A stretch of 64,000 bases of DNA from Byssovorax sp. GTDB lineage: Bacteria > Myxococcota_A > Polyangia > Polyangiales > Polyangiaceae. Of the stretch, positions 61,978 to 64,000 are shown piece after piece. The notes below the pieces were generated by a model that did not search any database, was not told the origin of the DNA, and saw nothing but the letters and a program-made list of their open reading frames with translations. Location: positions 1 to 64,000 of the forward strand of contig JANYGI010000160.1 of the NCBI GenBank assembly GCA_025362495.1, given 5' to 3'. Both the position numbers and the translations under genes were made by a program. How positions within the stretch are numbered: the stretch's first letter is position 1; the number at the start of each line of letters is the position of its first letter.

Positions 61978-63594
61978 TCACCGAGGGGGCCTGGAGGCCG
62001 CTGGAGGGGTGCTCAGTGCACCCCGTTCTACCCCGGAAAGATCGGCGATTTCCGCGATCGCGAGCCACGCATCGAGGGCCAGCGTCCGCAGCGCGCCGAC
62101 CCGACCCTCCATGCGCGCATTTTCGTCGGCGAGGGCGGCGTCGAGCTGCTCGCCCCGTCGCGCCAGCTCATTTTCGAGCTCGTCGAGCTTCGCCGTCAGC
62201 ACGGCGGCCTTCTCGCGGACCCGGTCTTCTTCCTGCTCGAGGGCGGCCTGCTCCCAGATCATCGCCTCGATCGCCGGGATCGGGTGCTCGCCCGACGATC
62301 GCTGCGCCTGCACGTCGTAGGTGCGCTCGGCGATCGTGCCCGCCCAGCCGAGGGACTTCGATCGTTCGCGCGCGAGCTCGTCGACGCGGCGACCGAGGCC
62401 GCCGCGGATCGCGCGCGCCTCTTGCTCCGAGGTCTCGAGCGCGGCGCTGTCACCCACCACGAGCGCGCCAATCTCTTCCACCATCGCCACGAGCCGGCGC
62501 GCCTCGACGAGCTTCATCGCCAGGCGCGGCGCGAGAGGATCGCGACCGCGCAGCGCCGTCTCGAGGCGGCCGAGGCTGGTCACGCAGATCTGCGCGAGCT
62601 GATGGAACGGCGCCGTCGTCAGGTGCGGCTCGGGCTGCGATCGGCGCGGCGTCGTCGGATCGCTGGGCGCCGGCGTCGCCTCGGCGCGCGCGCGCGGAGA
62701 CGCCGGCTCGGAGCTCCGCGAGAGCGCGCGGGGGCGCTCGCTCGATCCCGGGCCGGACCACGCCGTCGCGCCTTCGCGCTCGAGCGCGCGCCGCAGCATC
62801 CCCTCGGCCTCGAAGCCGTCGCGCGGACGATCCTCGGGGTTCACCGCCGTGAGCGTCGCGACCACGTCCTCGAAGTAGGGCGGCACGTCGTCGACGAGCG
62901 CGCCGAGCGGACCCGGCGGCAGCGCGTCGGGGCGCGGATCGTCGCCGTACGGGAGCACGCCCGCCGTCGCCTCGTAGAGCAGAGCGCCGAGCGAGAACAG
63001 ATCGGTGCGCGCGTCGGTGTGCCCGCCGTAACGGTACTCCGGCGCCGCGTACCCGAGCGCGCCGAGGTGCAGCAGCGCGCCTTCGCCCGGGCTGGCCTCG
63101 GGGATCTTCGCGCCGCCGAAATCGGTGAGCTTGATCCGCTCGTCCCCGTCGCGGCGCTGGACGACGAGGATGTTCGCGGGCCGCAGATCCCGGTGGATCA
63201 CGCCCATCTCGTGCGCGCGCCCGAGCGCCGACGCGATCTGGAGGCCGATGTTCGCCGCGCGTCGCCAGCCGATCGGGCCGCGCGCGAGGCTCTGCGTGAG
63301 CGGCTCGCCGGGCACGTACTCCATCACCAGGTACACAAAGCCGTCGGCCTCGCCGTAGTCGTTGATCTCGACGATCGACGGGTGGTTGATCCGGTTCACG
63401 GCGCGCGCCTCGCGCACGAAGCGATCGCGCGCGACGTGGCCGGACGCGAGCTCGGCGTGCACGATCTTGATCGCGCTGAGCCGCTCGATGAGCACGTGAC
63501 GCGCGAGGTAGACCGACGCGAACCGGCCCGAGCCGAGCTGCGAGATCAGCCGGTAGCGGTGCGCGATGGTCCTGCCGAGCAGGGGATCCTTCAC
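61978..63594 (-). CDS. Ser/Thr protein kinase with C-terminal coiled coil
   Basis: 538 aa cytoplasmic Hanks-type kinase. Glycine loop LISQLGSGRFASVYLA, Lys43 in LSAIKIVH, catalytic loop GVIHRDLRPANILV, and metal-binding LTDFGGAKIP are present. The catalytic loop has Arg where HRDLKPxN kinases have Lys. The APE-like region is GYAAPEYRYG. A linker rich in Arg/Pro/Ser and a long coiled coil (about 440-510, EQEEDRVREKAAVLTAKLDE) follow; no membrane helix. The start is a GTG at 63594. It lies 192 bases upstream of the TPR/PEGA-like gene on the same strand. It differs outside the kinase domain from the pseudogene at 57442. Confidence 0.9.
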   Translation of the reverse strand: MKDPLLGRTIAHRYRLISQLGSGRFASVYLARHVLIERLSAIKIVHAELASGHVARDRFVREARAVNRINHPSIVEINDYGEADGFVYLVMEYVPGEPLTQSLARGPIGWRRAANIGLQIASALGRAHEMGVIHRDLRPANILVVQRRDGDERIKLTDFGGAKIPEASPGEGALLHLGALGYAAPEYRYGGHTDARTDLFSLGALLYEATAGVLPYGDDPRPDALPPGPLGALVDDVPPYFEDVVATLTAVNPEDRPRDGFEAEGMLRRALEREGATAWSGPGSSERPRALSRSSEPASPRARAEATPAPSDPTTPRRSQPEPHLTTAPFHQLAQICVTSLGRLETALRGRDPLAPRLAMKLVEARRLVAMVEEIGALVVGDSAALETSEQEARAIRGGLGRRVDELARERSKSLGWAGTIAERTYDVQAQRSSGEHPIPAIEAMIWEQAALEQEEDRVREKAAVLTAKLDELENELARRGEQLDAALADENARMEGRVGALRTLALDAWLAIAEIADLSGVERGALSTPPAASRPPR

Positions 63595-63618
63595 GACCGC
63601 GAGGATACATGGCCCGAG

Positions 63619-64000
63619 CTACGGATCGTCACCGTGATCGAACCAGGCGGGAAATCGCAGCGTCCCGGCGAGGGCGAAGTCCTTCACGGCCTCGGCCATG
63701 CGGGACGCGCGCTCGCCCCGGGGCAGCGCCTCGCGCAGGGCGCGCAGCTTCGCCACGAAGAGCCCGAGCCGCGGATCGGCGAGCACCGCGCCGAGATCTT
63801 CGCGCAGCCGACGGGCCAGCCCCGGGCTCGCGCCGCCGGTGCTGATCGTGAGCTTGAGCCCCGACGCCTCGACGATCGCCGCGTTGATGAAGGTGCAGGC
63901 CTCGGGTCGATCGACGGTGCACAGCAGCCGGTTCTCGCGCAGCGCCCACGCGTGGAGCCGCAGCGCTTCGGCCTCGCCCTCGGGCGTCGTGAAGGGCGCC
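63619..64000 (-). CDS. Precorrin-2 dehydrogenase / siroheme synthase N-domain-like, 5' end missing
   Basis: The last 127 codons run in from the right edge. The stretch LLCTVDRPEACTFINAAIVE and ASGLKLTISTGGASPGLARR matches the NAD-dependent precorrin-2 dehydrogenase domain (CysG N-terminal half, Met8p/SirC), which also inserts iron to make siroheme. The Ser-Thr-Gly-Gly-x-Ser-Pro loop is typical. It ends FPAWFDHGDDP at a TAG (63619-63621), so the protein is the stand-alone dehydrogenase form without a methyltransferase domain. It is followed by the kinase gene on the same strand after about 25 bases. Confidence 0.8.
   Translation of the reverse strand, partial: APFTTPEGEAEALRLHAWALRENRLLCTVDRPEACTFINAAIVEASGLKLTISTGGASPGLARRLREDLGAVLADPRLGLFVAKLRALREALPRGERASRMAEAVKDFALAGTLRFPAWFDHGDDP

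Overview
The window looks like chromosomal DNA from a myxobacterium (Myxococcota, Polyangiales-like). Support: very high GC with strong third-position GC; many lipoproteins with Gly/Ser/Thr-rich linkers after the lipobox; Cys-rich repeat lipoproteins; Ser/Thr protein kinases; myxobacterial-type PilZ proteins; a MYXO-CTERM-like tail; and an extended chemosensory operon. No rRNA, tRNA or CRISPR array was seen. The assignment is inference from gene content only.

Layout. 1-5.4 kb: a PEP-synthase/PPDK regulatory protein running off the left edge, rubredoxin, dnaJ, an acyl-CoA ligase/ATP-grasp pair and a PilZ protein. 5.4-16.6 kb: a TPR lipoprotein, then a translationally coupled chemosensory operon in the order cheW-cheR(TPR)-cheW-mcp-cheA(REC)-cheB-REC/histidine kinase. 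This gene set matches Wsp-type 'alternative cellular function' systems, but the output is a REC-histidine kinase and not a diguanylate cyclase. 17-26 kb: an FAD monooxygenase, two von Willebrand A lipoproteins, three tandem amidase paralogues and a DnaQ-like exonuclease. 26-38 kb: a metallo-beta-lactamase-fold protein, a second PilZ protein, a Nudix protein that has lost key glutamates, a zinc-ribbon/FHA protein, ruvA, a CpoB-like and a LysM protein, a CPPC thioredoxin-like lipoprotein, and a radical SAM/SPASM enzyme coupled to three small membrane proteins. 38-45 kb: a lytic transglycosylase, two secreted lipoproteins and a GH25 lysozyme-like lipoprotein.

45-55 kb is an accessory type VI secretion (T6SS) vgrG island. 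It holds a membrane protein with a GIDE-like segment, a large protein with C-terminal hydrophobic helices (candidate pore-forming effector), and a vgrG broken into two halves by about 1.9 kb. The interrupting DNA carries a divergent TetR/VOC pair with a clear palindromic operator and the tail of an IS91-type transposase. The 5' half of vgrG also has an in-frame TAG. No T6SS structural genes are present.

55-63.6 kb holds two related modules, each a kinase gene followed by a TPR/PEGA-like protein and a lipoprotein with 11 Cys modules. The kinase of the first module is a pseudogene (no start codon, in-frame TAG); the kinase of the second is intact. The window ends inside a precorrin-2 dehydrogenase-like gene.

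Most promising for follow-up: the broken vgrG island with its candidate effector, the Wsp-like operon with a kinase output, and the radical SAM/membrane-protein operon. All functional statements come from reading motifs; no database search was run.
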